Shown here in pieces: positions 15,686-24,688 of a DNA stretch of 35,974 nt (position 1 is its first letter; every line of letters begins with the position of its first letter). The notes beneath the pieces were generated by a model. It was not told where the DNA came from. It did not search any database and was given only the letters and a program-made list of their open reading frames with translations. A program made the translations under genes and the position numbers. The stretch comes from Deltaproteobacteria bacterium (GTDB lineage Bacteria; Desulfobacterota; Desulfuromonadia; Desulfuromonadales; Geopsychrobacteraceae). Location of the stretch: contig JAJRQI010000025.1 in NCBI GenBank assembly GCA_024280335.1, forward strand, positions 1 through 35,974, written 5' to 3'.

Positions 15686-16743
15686 CGTTCGTGACCGAAG
15701 CGCGGGATCAAGTACTGACGGTAGAGCTTGTCGGCTACCTGATCGGTTGACGTGCCGCTCAGTTCGGCGAAGGTCAGTAGTGGATCGGCCAAGGTCAGCC
15801 CTTCCGGCTGCCAACCGGTCCAGCTGCACTGGCGGCCGAAAGGTTGCAATAGGGTGATGTTGCCGTCCGGGTCGGGCTGTAGGTTGAGCTGCAGCATCAG
15901 TTTCAATTGCTGTTCCGGCCTGACATAAAGAACCGCAGATTCGGGGGTGAATTTGGCGGAGAGTAAAGAGGCGCCCAGTTCCCCGCCGATCAGCAGCTGT
16001 TTGCCGTTACCCAGTTGCTTGAGCCGTTCCGGCAGTTGCTCCAGGGTTGCCGTCGGTGCCGCTTTACAGCGCTGCAGAAACAGTTTCGGCCGCAGCGTCT
16101 CCAGATAGCCCAGCTGCCAGCGTTGCAGTAACTCCTCCACTGCCGTCAACTCGCGGCGCCCCTCGCTGATTTGCAGGTTGGCCCGCGTTTCCAGTTCGCC
16201 GAACAGGCTGCCGATGGCTCCCAGAGCGATCCCGGCATCATCCGCCAACGCCCGGTAAGTGGCATTGACCGCCTGGCGGTTGCGCAGAAACAGGTAGACC
16301 AGTTTCAGCCCGGCGGTCCGGAACAGCTTGTCCGCTCCCGGAGCTTTCGGAGTATGCTTCTGTCCGCCGATTTCGATATAGAGCGGCATCCGGTTGAGAT
16401 ACAGGTTTCCGGCACCGTCCGCATACTCGATTCCGGCCTGTTTCAGTTTAGCGGCGAGCCTCGGCGAGATGTAGTGACTGATCAGCAGCGGGGTAGAATC
16501 TGCCGGGGCCGGGGTGGTTTTGATCTGATGGATTACCAGATCAAGGACCGTCGGGTTCAGTTTCGGGACCACTTTCAGATAGTAGTAACGCTCTCCCCAG
16601 GGACCGGAAAGCCGGAAGGTGCCGGAGAAGGGACCACCGATCTTTTTCAGGATGAATTCGATCTTGCTCTGCGGAATCCCGCGGATCGCCTGCATACTGT
16701 TATAGATGACCTGCTCGTCTTTCAAGAGTATTTTGCGTGGCAT
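15682..16743 (-). CDS. AbiEi-like winged-helix protein (COG4861-type), partner of the ABC-class ATPase
   Basis: About 353 residues from the ATG at 16743, which has AAGAGGA close upstream; an ATG at 16791 is also in frame but lacks a ribosome binding site. The segment RYYYLKVVPKLNPTVLDLVI and the part around LISHYISPRLAAKLKQAGIE and YADGAGNLYLNRMPLYIEI resemble COG4861 proteins, which databases label type IV toxin-antitoxin AbiEi-family antitoxins. A winged-helix region follows (AGLKLVYLFLRNRQAVNATY, then LADDAGIALGAIGSLFGELE). No AbiEii nucleotidyltransferase toxin is adjacent; the next gene is an ATPase overlapping it by four bases. An antitoxin role is therefore doubtful, and a DNA-binding regulator or cofactor of the ATPase fits the context better. 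That is inference. Confidence 0.68.
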   Translation of the reverse strand: MPRKILLKDEQVIYNSMQAIRGIPQSKIEFILKKIGGPFSGTFRLSGPWGERYYYLKVVPKLNPTVLDLVIHQIKTTPAPADSTPLLISHYISPRLAAKLKQAGIEYADGAGNLYLNRMPLYIEIGGQKHTPKAPGADKLFRTAGLKLVYLFLRNRQAVNATYRALADDAGIALGAIGSLFGELETRANLQISEGRRELTAVEELLQRWQLGYLETLRPKLFLQRCKAAPTATLEQLPERLKQLGNGKQLLIGGELGASLLSAKFTPESAVLYVRPEQQLKLMLQLNLQPDPDGNITLLQPFGRQCSWTGWQPEGLTLADPLLTFAELSGTSTDQVADKLYRQYLIPRFGHER

Positions 16744-16969
16744 ATATCCTCTTAACGATTGTTGTCTGTTCAAATAATTGGGAACGTTCATTATTGTATA
16801 GCTGTCAGATAATTGAACAGGGTTGTTTCGGCTTTGTCAAGGAAGAAGGTCGGTTTTGCCGCAGCCATTGACATTGTTGTTGCGGAGTTCTCATGAGACT
16901 TGTGGCGAGAGGTCGAAGCATGGTAGTAACTTTCTGGGGTAGTTGCTCACTGACTATGAAGGGGGAAAT

Positions 16970-17640
16970 ATGTATGATGTTTTTGCTCGATTGAGATGGG
17001 GGTCGTCAGCGGTGTTGCTGGCAGGGGTGTTCCTGCTGGCCGGATTGCTGACATGTTCGGTTGCGCATGCCAGCGCAATCTTCATCAATGAATTCCATTA
17101 CGACAATGAGGGCGGGGATAGCGGCGAAGGGGTCGAGATCGCTGGGCCGGCAGGGACCGATCTGACGGGCTGGTCGCTACTCTTCTATAATGGGAATGGC
17201 GGTTCAATCTATGGTTCGCAGGGGTTGGCCGGAACTATCCCCGACGAGGGTGCAGGCTACGGGGCGCTGTTTTTTGAGCGAAGCGGGATTCAAAATGGTC
17301 CTGCTGATGGTTTGCTCTGCTGGATCCGGATCGATCGGTTGTACATTTTTTAAGTTACGAAGGGGTATTGACGGCAAACAATGGTGCTGAAGAAATGACC
17401 AGCACCGACATCGGCGTGGTAGAGCTTTCGACCAGTCCGTCAGGGTTTTCTCTACAGTTGGCCGGATTCGGCAGCTTGTCTGGGGATTTTTTCTGGACCC
17501 CGGCCAAATTGAACAGCTTCGGTGGGATCAATCCCGGACAGGGGTTCTCAGCTCCGGTTCCGACTCCGGAGCCGAGTACGCTGCTGCTGTTCGGCGTTGC
17601 GGGTGCAGCCCTTCTGCTGCGCAAGCAGTTGACAAGCTGA
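16970..17640 (+). pseudogene. PEP-CTERM sorting-signal protein, single frameshift
   Basis: The start at 16970 follows GAAGGGGGAAAT. A signal peptide (hydrophobic VLLAGVFLLAGLLTCSVAHA) is followed by FINEFHYDNEGGDSGEGVEI and AGPAGTDLTGWSLLFYNG, a repeat-type beta domain seen in secreted PEP-CTERM and lamin-tail-like proteins. The first frame stops at 17353 after an out-of-character tail. Adding one T in the run at 17311-17313 restores GFALLDPDRSVVHFLSYEG and joins to the second frame, which ends in the exosortase signal PTPEPSTLLLFGVAGAALLL with RK and a short tail. The repaired protein is about 223 residues. PEP-CTERM proteins are cleaved and anchored by exosortase in the envelope; no exosortase gene is in the window. 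Confidence 0.82.
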
Positions 17641-17680
17641 CATTCAAAGCTCTTTTTTGAGAGGCTATCCCTGCACAAAT

Positions 17681-17723
17681 AAAGAAGAGGGGCCGGATGA
17701 CTAGCATCCGGCCCCTCTTCTTT
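17681..17723. terminator. Strong bidirectional terminator between the PEP-CTERM and outer-membrane genes
   Basis: Two 19-base perfectly complementary arms (17681-17699 and 17705-17723), with a GAGGGGCCGGATG core, enclose a 5-base loop. An A-run precedes and a T-run follows, so transcripts from both converging genes can end here. Confidence 0.93.
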
Positions 17724-17743
17724 TATCCAGAAACAGCGCTCGA

Positions 17744-18499
17744 TCAGAACCGCACAAAGGCTCCGGCAAAGGGGCCGGAGAAGTCGGCATCGAGCAGACC
17801 GTCAAACTCATCTACCTTGATATCGATGATCCGATAACCGCCATAGATACCGACCAGCGGGATCGGAGAGAATTCGAGCTGCGCCTCGGCGTCGAGAAAT
17901 TTATTCCCGGAATAGCTCATGTAGCCCGCCCTGGCGGTAATCCCGAAGAAATCCCCCAGGGCGATTCGGCCCCTTGCCCCCAGGGTTGGAATCGGTGCGG
18001 TCCCGGAGACGCTTTCGGTTTTATTGACTGCGCCGACAGTGCCGGAGACACTGGCTTCGCCATCAAAAACCTTGACGGCAACTTCCAGTCCCAATTGCAG
18101 GCGCGTAGGGGAATCATCCAGGTTGACCAGATAATAGGTATAGCCCAGATCGTAGAGGTCGGCATCGACCTGACCGGAAATCGTTCCGCTGAAGGTCTGA
18201 CCGTTAAAGGTCAGGCTGAGAGCGTTGCTCTGTCCCGAAGTCTTGATCGGCATGTAACCGAAGGAGAGCCGTGAATTCCCAAAATTGAAGGCAACTTCAG
18301 CGGTGACTTCATTGCTGTCATCAAAATTGAAATCTTTTTCCATGTCGATGGTTGTATCCGCGGTACTTTTACCACTGAATACGCCGCTCGGTGCCAGGAC
18401 CTGGTAACCGAGTTTTACCGAAACCGCTTCGTCAGCGTAGACCGGTGCGCCGAGCGCAAAAAAACTTACCGCGATTGCCAAGGTTGTCCACTTGATCAT
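17744..18499 (-). CDS. Outer-membrane beta-barrel protein
   Basis: A 251-residue secreted protein. A signal peptide with lysine, a hydrophobic core (TTLAIAVSFFALG) and the cleavage site VYA-DEA is visible at residues 1-22. The mature part alternates polar and hydrophobic residues in about eight strands (SVKLGYQVLAPSG, RLSFGYMPIKTSG, LYDLGYTYYLVNL, GITARAGYMSYSG, VGIYGGYRIIDIKV) and ends AGAFVRF, with the terminal aromatic residue needed for barrel assembly. This fits small OmpW/OmpX-like or autotransporter-size barrels, but no specific family is recognised. Start support is CGGAGGCAACAA before the ATG. Upstream at 18529-18545 a GCCCG/CGGGC hairpin lies in the leader. It is transcribed alone. 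Confidence 0.78.
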   Translation of the reverse strand: MIKWTTLAIAVSFFALGAPVYADEAVSVKLGYQVLAPSGVFSGKSTADTTIDMEKDFNFDDSNEVTAEVAFNFGNSRLSFGYMPIKTSGQSNALSLTFNGQTFSGTISGQVDADLYDLGYTYYLVNLDDSPTRLQLGLEVAVKVFDGEASVSGTVGAVNKTESVSGTAPIPTLGARGRIALGDFFGITARAGYMSYSGNKFLDAEAQLEFSPIPLVGIYGGYRIIDIKVDEFDGLLDADFSGPFAGAFVRF

Positions 18500-18606
18500 T
18501 TGTTGCCTCCGTTTGTCTGGAATGTTTTGCCCGAAAGGTACGGGCTTTCAGGTGTCACCACTGCGGGGATTCCGCCGTTCTTTTACTCAATTTTACTGAT
18601 TAATAC

Positions 18607-20853
<2,247 letters not shown>

Positions 20854-20881
20854 AGATGATGATTTTCCAATTTGATTTCGC

Positions 20882-21679
20882 TCAGCCTAGCAAAGAATAG
20901 CCGATAATACCAGCGCCGACCAGCAGGCAGTAGATGGCAAAGCCGACCAGCCGCTTGCGTCGGACCACGTCCATCAGCACGCGGATGGCGAACAGGCCGC
21001 TGATAAAGGCGATCAGAGCACCCAGTCCGTAGGCCGGCAGCTCGCCGGTGGCGACCTGCTGCAGGTCTTTCAGTGACAGCAACATCGCTCCGCCGACCGC
21101 CGGCAGCACCAGCAAAAAGGAGAAGCGCGCCGCCGATTCGCCGTCGATACCGCGCAGCAGCAGACAGGCGATGGTTGAACCGCTGCGGGAGATGCCGGGA
21201 ATAATGGCAAAACCCTGAACGATACCGACCAGCAGCGCATCATTGGCTTTCAGTTGCGACAGCTTACGACCATCCTTGCGAACCTTTTCGGCGACAATCA
21301 ACAATATGGCGGTCAGCAGCAGCATGCAGCCGATCACCAGCAGGTTCTCGAACAGCCCCTCAAAGAAATCCTTGAAAGAGAGGCCGATGATTGCGGTCGG
21401 AATCGAGCCGAGCACGATCATCCAGAAGGTATGTCGATCATCGAGGGCGTAGGCGTCTTTGCGGAAAAAACAGCTGAGCAGTTTCCAGATATCCTTGCGG
21501 AAATAGATGATCACCGCCAGGGTGGTCGCGGCGTGTAGCAGCACATCGAACAGGATCCCCGGTTGTTCAAAACCGGGCAGAAAATGTTGGGCGATAGCCA
21601 GATGGCCGGAGGAGGAGACCGGCAGGAATTCGGTCAGCCCTTGAACCAGACCGAGCAGGGCAGCGTGTAACATATCCAT
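20882..21679 (-). CDS. uppP: Undecaprenyl-diphosphatase
   Basis: A 265-residue inner-membrane enzyme (BacA family) that recycles the undecaprenyl carrier for cell-wall synthesis and gives bacitracin tolerance. Both active-site signatures are present: GLTEFLPVSSSGHL (residues about 15-28) and PGISRSGSTIA (about 159-169). Seven to eight hydrophobic helices are visible and the length is typical. An inverted-repeat element of about 167 bases separates it from rnj, and ftsK follows closely. Confidence 0.96.
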   Translation of the reverse strand: MDMLHAALLGLVQGLTEFLPVSSSGHLAIAQHFLPGFEQPGILFDVLLHAATTLAVIIYFRKDIWKLLSCFFRKDAYALDDRHTFWMIVLGSIPTAIIGLSFKDFFEGLFENLLVIGCMLLLTAILLIVAEKVRKDGRKLSQLKANDALLVGIVQGFAIIPGISRSGSTIACLLLRGIDGESAARFSFLLVLPAVGGAMLLSLKDLQQVATGELPAYGLGALIAFISGLFAIRVLMDVVRRKRLVGFAIYCLLVGAGIIGYSLLG

Positions 21680-21697
21680 GAAAACTCAGTTCTCTTT

Positions 21698-21864
21698 TTG
21701 TAGGGGCGACCCGGTGGGTCGCCCATGATGACGCAATATCGAATCCGGGCGTCCCAGCGGGATGCCCGTTGTATGTAGGGCTCGACCCGGTGGCTCGCCC
21801 GTTGTGTTGCTGATAATGAGCGCGGGCGTCCCAGCGCGGGCGCCCCAGCGGGGCGCCCCTACAA
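21698..21864. repeat. MITE-like repeat with TTGTAGGGGCG ends, overlapping the rnj stop codon
   Basis: Perfect 11-bp terminal inverted repeats TTGTAGGGGCG (21698-21708) and CGCCCCTACAA (21854-21864) enclose about 145 bases rich in repeated CGGGCGTCCCAGCG-type units and the hairpin GGGCGACCC-GGT-GGGTCGCCC. The minus-strand right end supplies TTG TAG, the last codon and stop codon of RNase J. Repeats of this GGGCGACC / TAGGGGCG type are found dispersed in many genomes. Confidence 0.8.
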
Positions 21865-23538
21865 TTCCAGAATAACCGGCAGGATCAACGGTCTTCTGGC
21901 GATTTTTTTGTTGAAGCAGCGGCGCAATGCTTTCCGAACTTCGACCCGCAGCTCTTCCCAGTCGCTGACCGCGTCCAAACTGTGTTCTTGCAACAGATCG
22001 CGCACTGCCTGCTTGGCCTCTTCAAGTAAGGCGTCGCTCGACTCATTCTCTTCCGGGACGAAGCCTTTGCTGAAGATTTCCGGACCCTGGACGATTTCAC
22101 CGGTCGACTGATTGATTGCCAGCATCAGGATCACCAGTCCGTGGTTGGCCAGGTGACGCCGGTCGCGCAGCTCCATCTTGCCGACATCGCCGACCCCTTT
22201 GCCGTCGACAAACACCCGGCCGGTTTCAAAGCGCTCTTCCGGTTGCCAACCCTCGGCATCGATCCGTACCGGCTGACCGTTCTCCAGAACGGCGGTATGT
22301 TCTTTCGGCATCCCCATTTCGACCGCCAACTGCGCATGTTTGACCAGATGCCGGTATTCGCCATGCACCGGGATGAAATACTTCGGTCGCACCAGCCCGT
22401 GGACCAGTTTCAGCTCTTCGCGACTGGCGTGGCCGGAGACGTGGATTTCACTGGTCTTCTCGTAAAAAACCTCGGCACCGCGGCGGTAGAGGTTGTTGAT
22501 CAGATCACTGATCGCTTTTTCATTGCCGGGGATGAATTTGGAGGAGAGGATCACTGTATCGCCCCGCTCCAGTTCGATCTGTTTGTGGTCGCCCAGGGCG
22601 ATCCGCATCAGCGCGCTCAAAGGTTCGCCCTGGCTGCCGGTGGTGATGATCAGCACCTGCTCGGGCGGCAGTTGGCGCATCTCGCGCAGATCGATGAACT
22701 GTTCTTCGGCAATATTCAGGTAGCCGAGCTGTCGGGCGATGGCGATGTTGCTGATCATGCTGCGACCGTTGATCAGCAGTCTGCGACCGGCGGCCGCAGC
22801 AGCGTCGGCGATCTGCTGGATACGGTGGATGTTGGAGGAGAAGGTGGCGACAATGACTCGCTGTGCGCAGTTCGGAATGATCTCGTCCAGGGCCTTTTTG
22901 ACCGACTTTTCCGACAGGGTGTAGCCTTCGTTTTCAACGTTGGTCGAGTCGGCCATCAGCAGCAGTACGCCCTCTTCGCCGAACTCGGCCAGTCGGGCCA
23001 GGTCGGTATTCTCGCCGTCGACCGGGGTCTGATCGATCTTGAAGTCGCCGGTATGGACAATCATCCCGAGCGGGGTGCGTATCCCCAGACCGACGCCGTC
23101 GACGATCGAATGGGCGGCGCGGAAAGGCTCCACCTCGAAGGGGGGCAGATCGATTTTTTGCCGCGGTTGCACCTCGATCAGTTCAACGCGGCTGTCCAGT
23201 TCAAACTCTTTCAGTTTGTTGCGCAGCAGCCCCAAGGTCAAGCAGGTGCCGTAGATGGTCGGCTCGCCGAGCTGTTGCCAGAGGAAGGGGATGGCGCCGA
23301 TGTGGTCTTCGTGACCGTGGGTCAGCACCAGACCGACGATATCCGCTTCCCGGCCGGAGAGACTGGAGATGTCGGGCAGCACCAGGTCGATCCCCAGCAT
23401 GTAGGCCTCGGGGAACATCAGACCGCAGTCGATCAACAGGATTTTCCCTGCATACTCCAGCGCCAGCATGTTCATGCCGATCTCCCCCAGCCCGCCGATC
23501 GGCAGAACGCGGATTGAATCAGGCGACATTTTTTTCAT
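21859..23538 (-). CDS. rnj: Ribonuclease J
   Basis: A 559-residue metallo-beta-lactamase/beta-CASP RNase with 5' exonuclease and endonuclease activity in RNA turnover and maturation. The N terminus IRVLPIGGLGEIGMNML is characteristic. The zinc motif LTHGHEDHIGAIPFL lies at about residues 71-86, followed by IVHTGDFKIDQTPVDG, the beta-CASP ADSTNVENEGYTLSEK, then TTGSQGEPLSAL, SGHASREELKLVHGLVRPKY and PVHGEYRHL. The C-terminal domain (about 450-559) is of normal length, but its final leucine and stop codon come from an inserted repeat. The start overlaps plsC by 20 bases; ATG codons at residues 1 and 4 are both possible. Confidence 0.96.
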   Translation of the reverse strand: MKKMSPDSIRVLPIGGLGEIGMNMLALEYAGKILLIDCGLMFPEAYMLGIDLVLPDISSLSGREADIVGLVLTHGHEDHIGAIPFLWQQLGEPTIYGTCLTLGLLRNKLKEFELDSRVELIEVQPRQKIDLPPFEVEPFRAAHSIVDGVGLGIRTPLGMIVHTGDFKIDQTPVDGENTDLARLAEFGEEGVLLLMADSTNVENEGYTLSEKSVKKALDEIIPNCAQRVIVATFSSNIHRIQQIADAAAAAGRRLLINGRSMISNIAIARQLGYLNIAEEQFIDLREMRQLPPEQVLIITTGSQGEPLSALMRIALGDHKQIELERGDTVILSSKFIPGNEKAISDLINNLYRRGAEVFYEKTSEIHVSGHASREELKLVHGLVRPKYFIPVHGEYRHLVKHAQLAVEMGMPKEHTAVLENGQPVRIDAEGWQPEERFETGRVFVDGKGVGDVGKMELRDRRHLANHGLVILMLAINQSTGEIVQGPEIFSKGFVPEENESSDALLEEAKQAVRDLLQEHSLDAVSDWEELRVEVRKALRRCFNKKIARRPLILPVILEL

Positions 23539-24241
23539 CGGTCTTTACCCCTTCCAGCATGGCGGCGATCGGTTCGCGCACCTGCTTCAATAGATTGTCA
23601 GTATCAGCATTTTTCAGCCCCTGGGTTTCGATCGGCGGGAAGATCTCCATTTCGATCTCGCCGCTGTGAATGCGCAAGCTGTTCTTCGCCATCACCTTGT
23701 AACTGCCCTTGATCGCCACCGGCACCACCGGTACCTGTGCCTTGACGGCAATCAGAAAGCCGCCTTTTTTGAACTCTTGCAGCTTGCCGTCCGGCGAGCG
23801 GGTCCCTTCGGGAAAGATGATCACCGAGGTGCCGGATTTGATCCGCTGGACGGCGGCGTTCATGCTGTGCATCGCTTTGCGCCGATCGGAGCGGTCGATC
23901 GGAATGTAACCGCAACGTTTAATCCCCAAGCCGAACAGCGGCACGTCGAATAACTCTTTTTTGGCCAGCCAGCGAAACTGCAACGGCAGTCCGGCGTAGA
24001 GGGTCAGGATGTCAAAATTGCTCTGGTGATTGGCAATATAGATCGCCGCACGGTCACGCGGGATATGTTGCGAGCCGCGCACCTTGATCCGCAGACCGGC
24101 CAAGCGCAGGCAACTGCGGCCCCAGACGCCTCCCCAGTTGTGGACAGCGTTCTCGCTCAGCAACGAAATCAGCGGAGCCAGCAACAGCACGATCAGGGTC
24201 CAGGGAAGAAATGTCAGGTAGAAAAACAGCGTCCGCAGCAA
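23519..24241 (-). CDS. plsC: 1-acyl-sn-glycerol-3-phosphate acyltransferase
   Basis: The best start is a TTG at 24241 with GGAGG six bases upstream, giving 240 residues beginning (M)LRTLFFYLTFLPWTLIVLLL; a frame open to another TTG at 24274 lacks such a site. The enzyme acylates lysophosphatidic acid to phosphatidic acid at the inner membrane. The catalytic NHX4D motif is ANHQSNFDIL (histidine at about 72), the second motif is IFPEGTRSPDGKL, and VPVVPVAIKGSY follows. One N-terminal membrane helix is visible. Its 3' end overlaps rnj, so the two are coupled. Confidence 0.92.
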   Translation of the reverse strand: MLRTLFFYLTFLPWTLIVLLLAPLISLLSENAVHNWGGVWGRSCLRLAGLRIKVRGSQHIPRDRAAIYIANHQSNFDILTLYAGLPLQFRWLAKKELFDVPLFGLGIKRCGYIPIDRSDRRKAMHSMNAAVQRIKSGTSVIIFPEGTRSPDGKLQEFKKGGFLIAVKAQVPVVPVAIKGSYKVMAKNSLRIHSGEIEMEIFPPIETQGLKNADTDNLLKQVREPIAAMLEGVKTDEKNVA

Positions 24242-24378
24242 GAAGATCCTCCAAGGGGAATAAACAATCCACAATACTGATTAACGCTTAGGTTCGTCAA
24301 ATTATTTTCCCAGAAAAGAGCTTTCTCGTATTGCCAATTTTGATGGGGTGCAAACTACATAAATAAAAAGGTAATCTG

Positions 24379-24409
24379 TTCAGCACTCCCGAATTTGGTG
24401 CTCTGAAGT
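24379..24409. repeat. Truncated half copy of the 6277-6367 palindromic element
   Basis: CCCGAATTTGGTGCTCTG (18 bases) is identical to the reverse complement of the right half of the element at 6277-6367, and TTCAG.AC just before it also matches. The left half is missing, and the sequence runs directly into the decayed regulator fragment. Confidence 0.6.
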
Positions 24410-24659
24410 AATTATTCAGGAAGAGGAGGTTCGCCAAGCACTTCTTTCTAGCCACGCTCAGAGCAAGGATGATATTCTGCACAAGCTTTTGGGGTATGGC
24501 TTTAAACTTCAAGAAATTCTGGAAGTTATCTCCTCTCAATATATCAGTCGGGCAATCAATGAAGTCGGCGGAAACAATAGAAGAGCCACCCGTCTGCTTG
24601 GTATCGAGAACTACCAGACCCTGACCAACTGGATCAAAAAATACGACATCAAAACCTGA
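24410..24659 (+). pseudogene. Decayed C terminus of a sigma-54-type activator (Fis-type HTH remnant)
   Basis: An open plus-strand frame without a start reads EEEVRQALLSSHAQSKDDIL, then KLQEILEVISSQYISRAINE and VGGNNRRATRLLGIENYQTL with TNWIKKYDIKT before TGA at 24657. The pattern A..E.GGN...AA.LLG....TL..W.K is the Fis-type DNA-binding helix-turn-helix that ends NtrC-family regulators; the NYQTL.NW form is like RtcR-type or stand-alone regulators. No AAA+ domain remains upstream, where the frame runs into the half repeat at 24379. It ends 30 bases before hsdR. It is likely a relic at the island boundary, although a short peptide expressed from it cannot be excluded. Confidence 0.55.
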
Positions 24660-24688
24660 CTGGCACAGCCGTTGCTCAATAAGGGGGC

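Noticed and set aside
15682-16743. A type IV toxin-antitoxin pair
   Set aside because: Only the AbiEi-like gene is present; the neighbour is an ATPase without nucleotidyltransferase motifs.
16868-16896. TTGACA with a 17-base gap considered as the PEP-CTERM gene promoter
   Set aside because: The minus-10 position reads TCATGA, which shares almost nothing with the consensus.
22141-23517. A 458-codon plus-strand open frame
   Set aside because: It is antisense to RNase J, whose motifs are complete; composition is that of a shadow frame.
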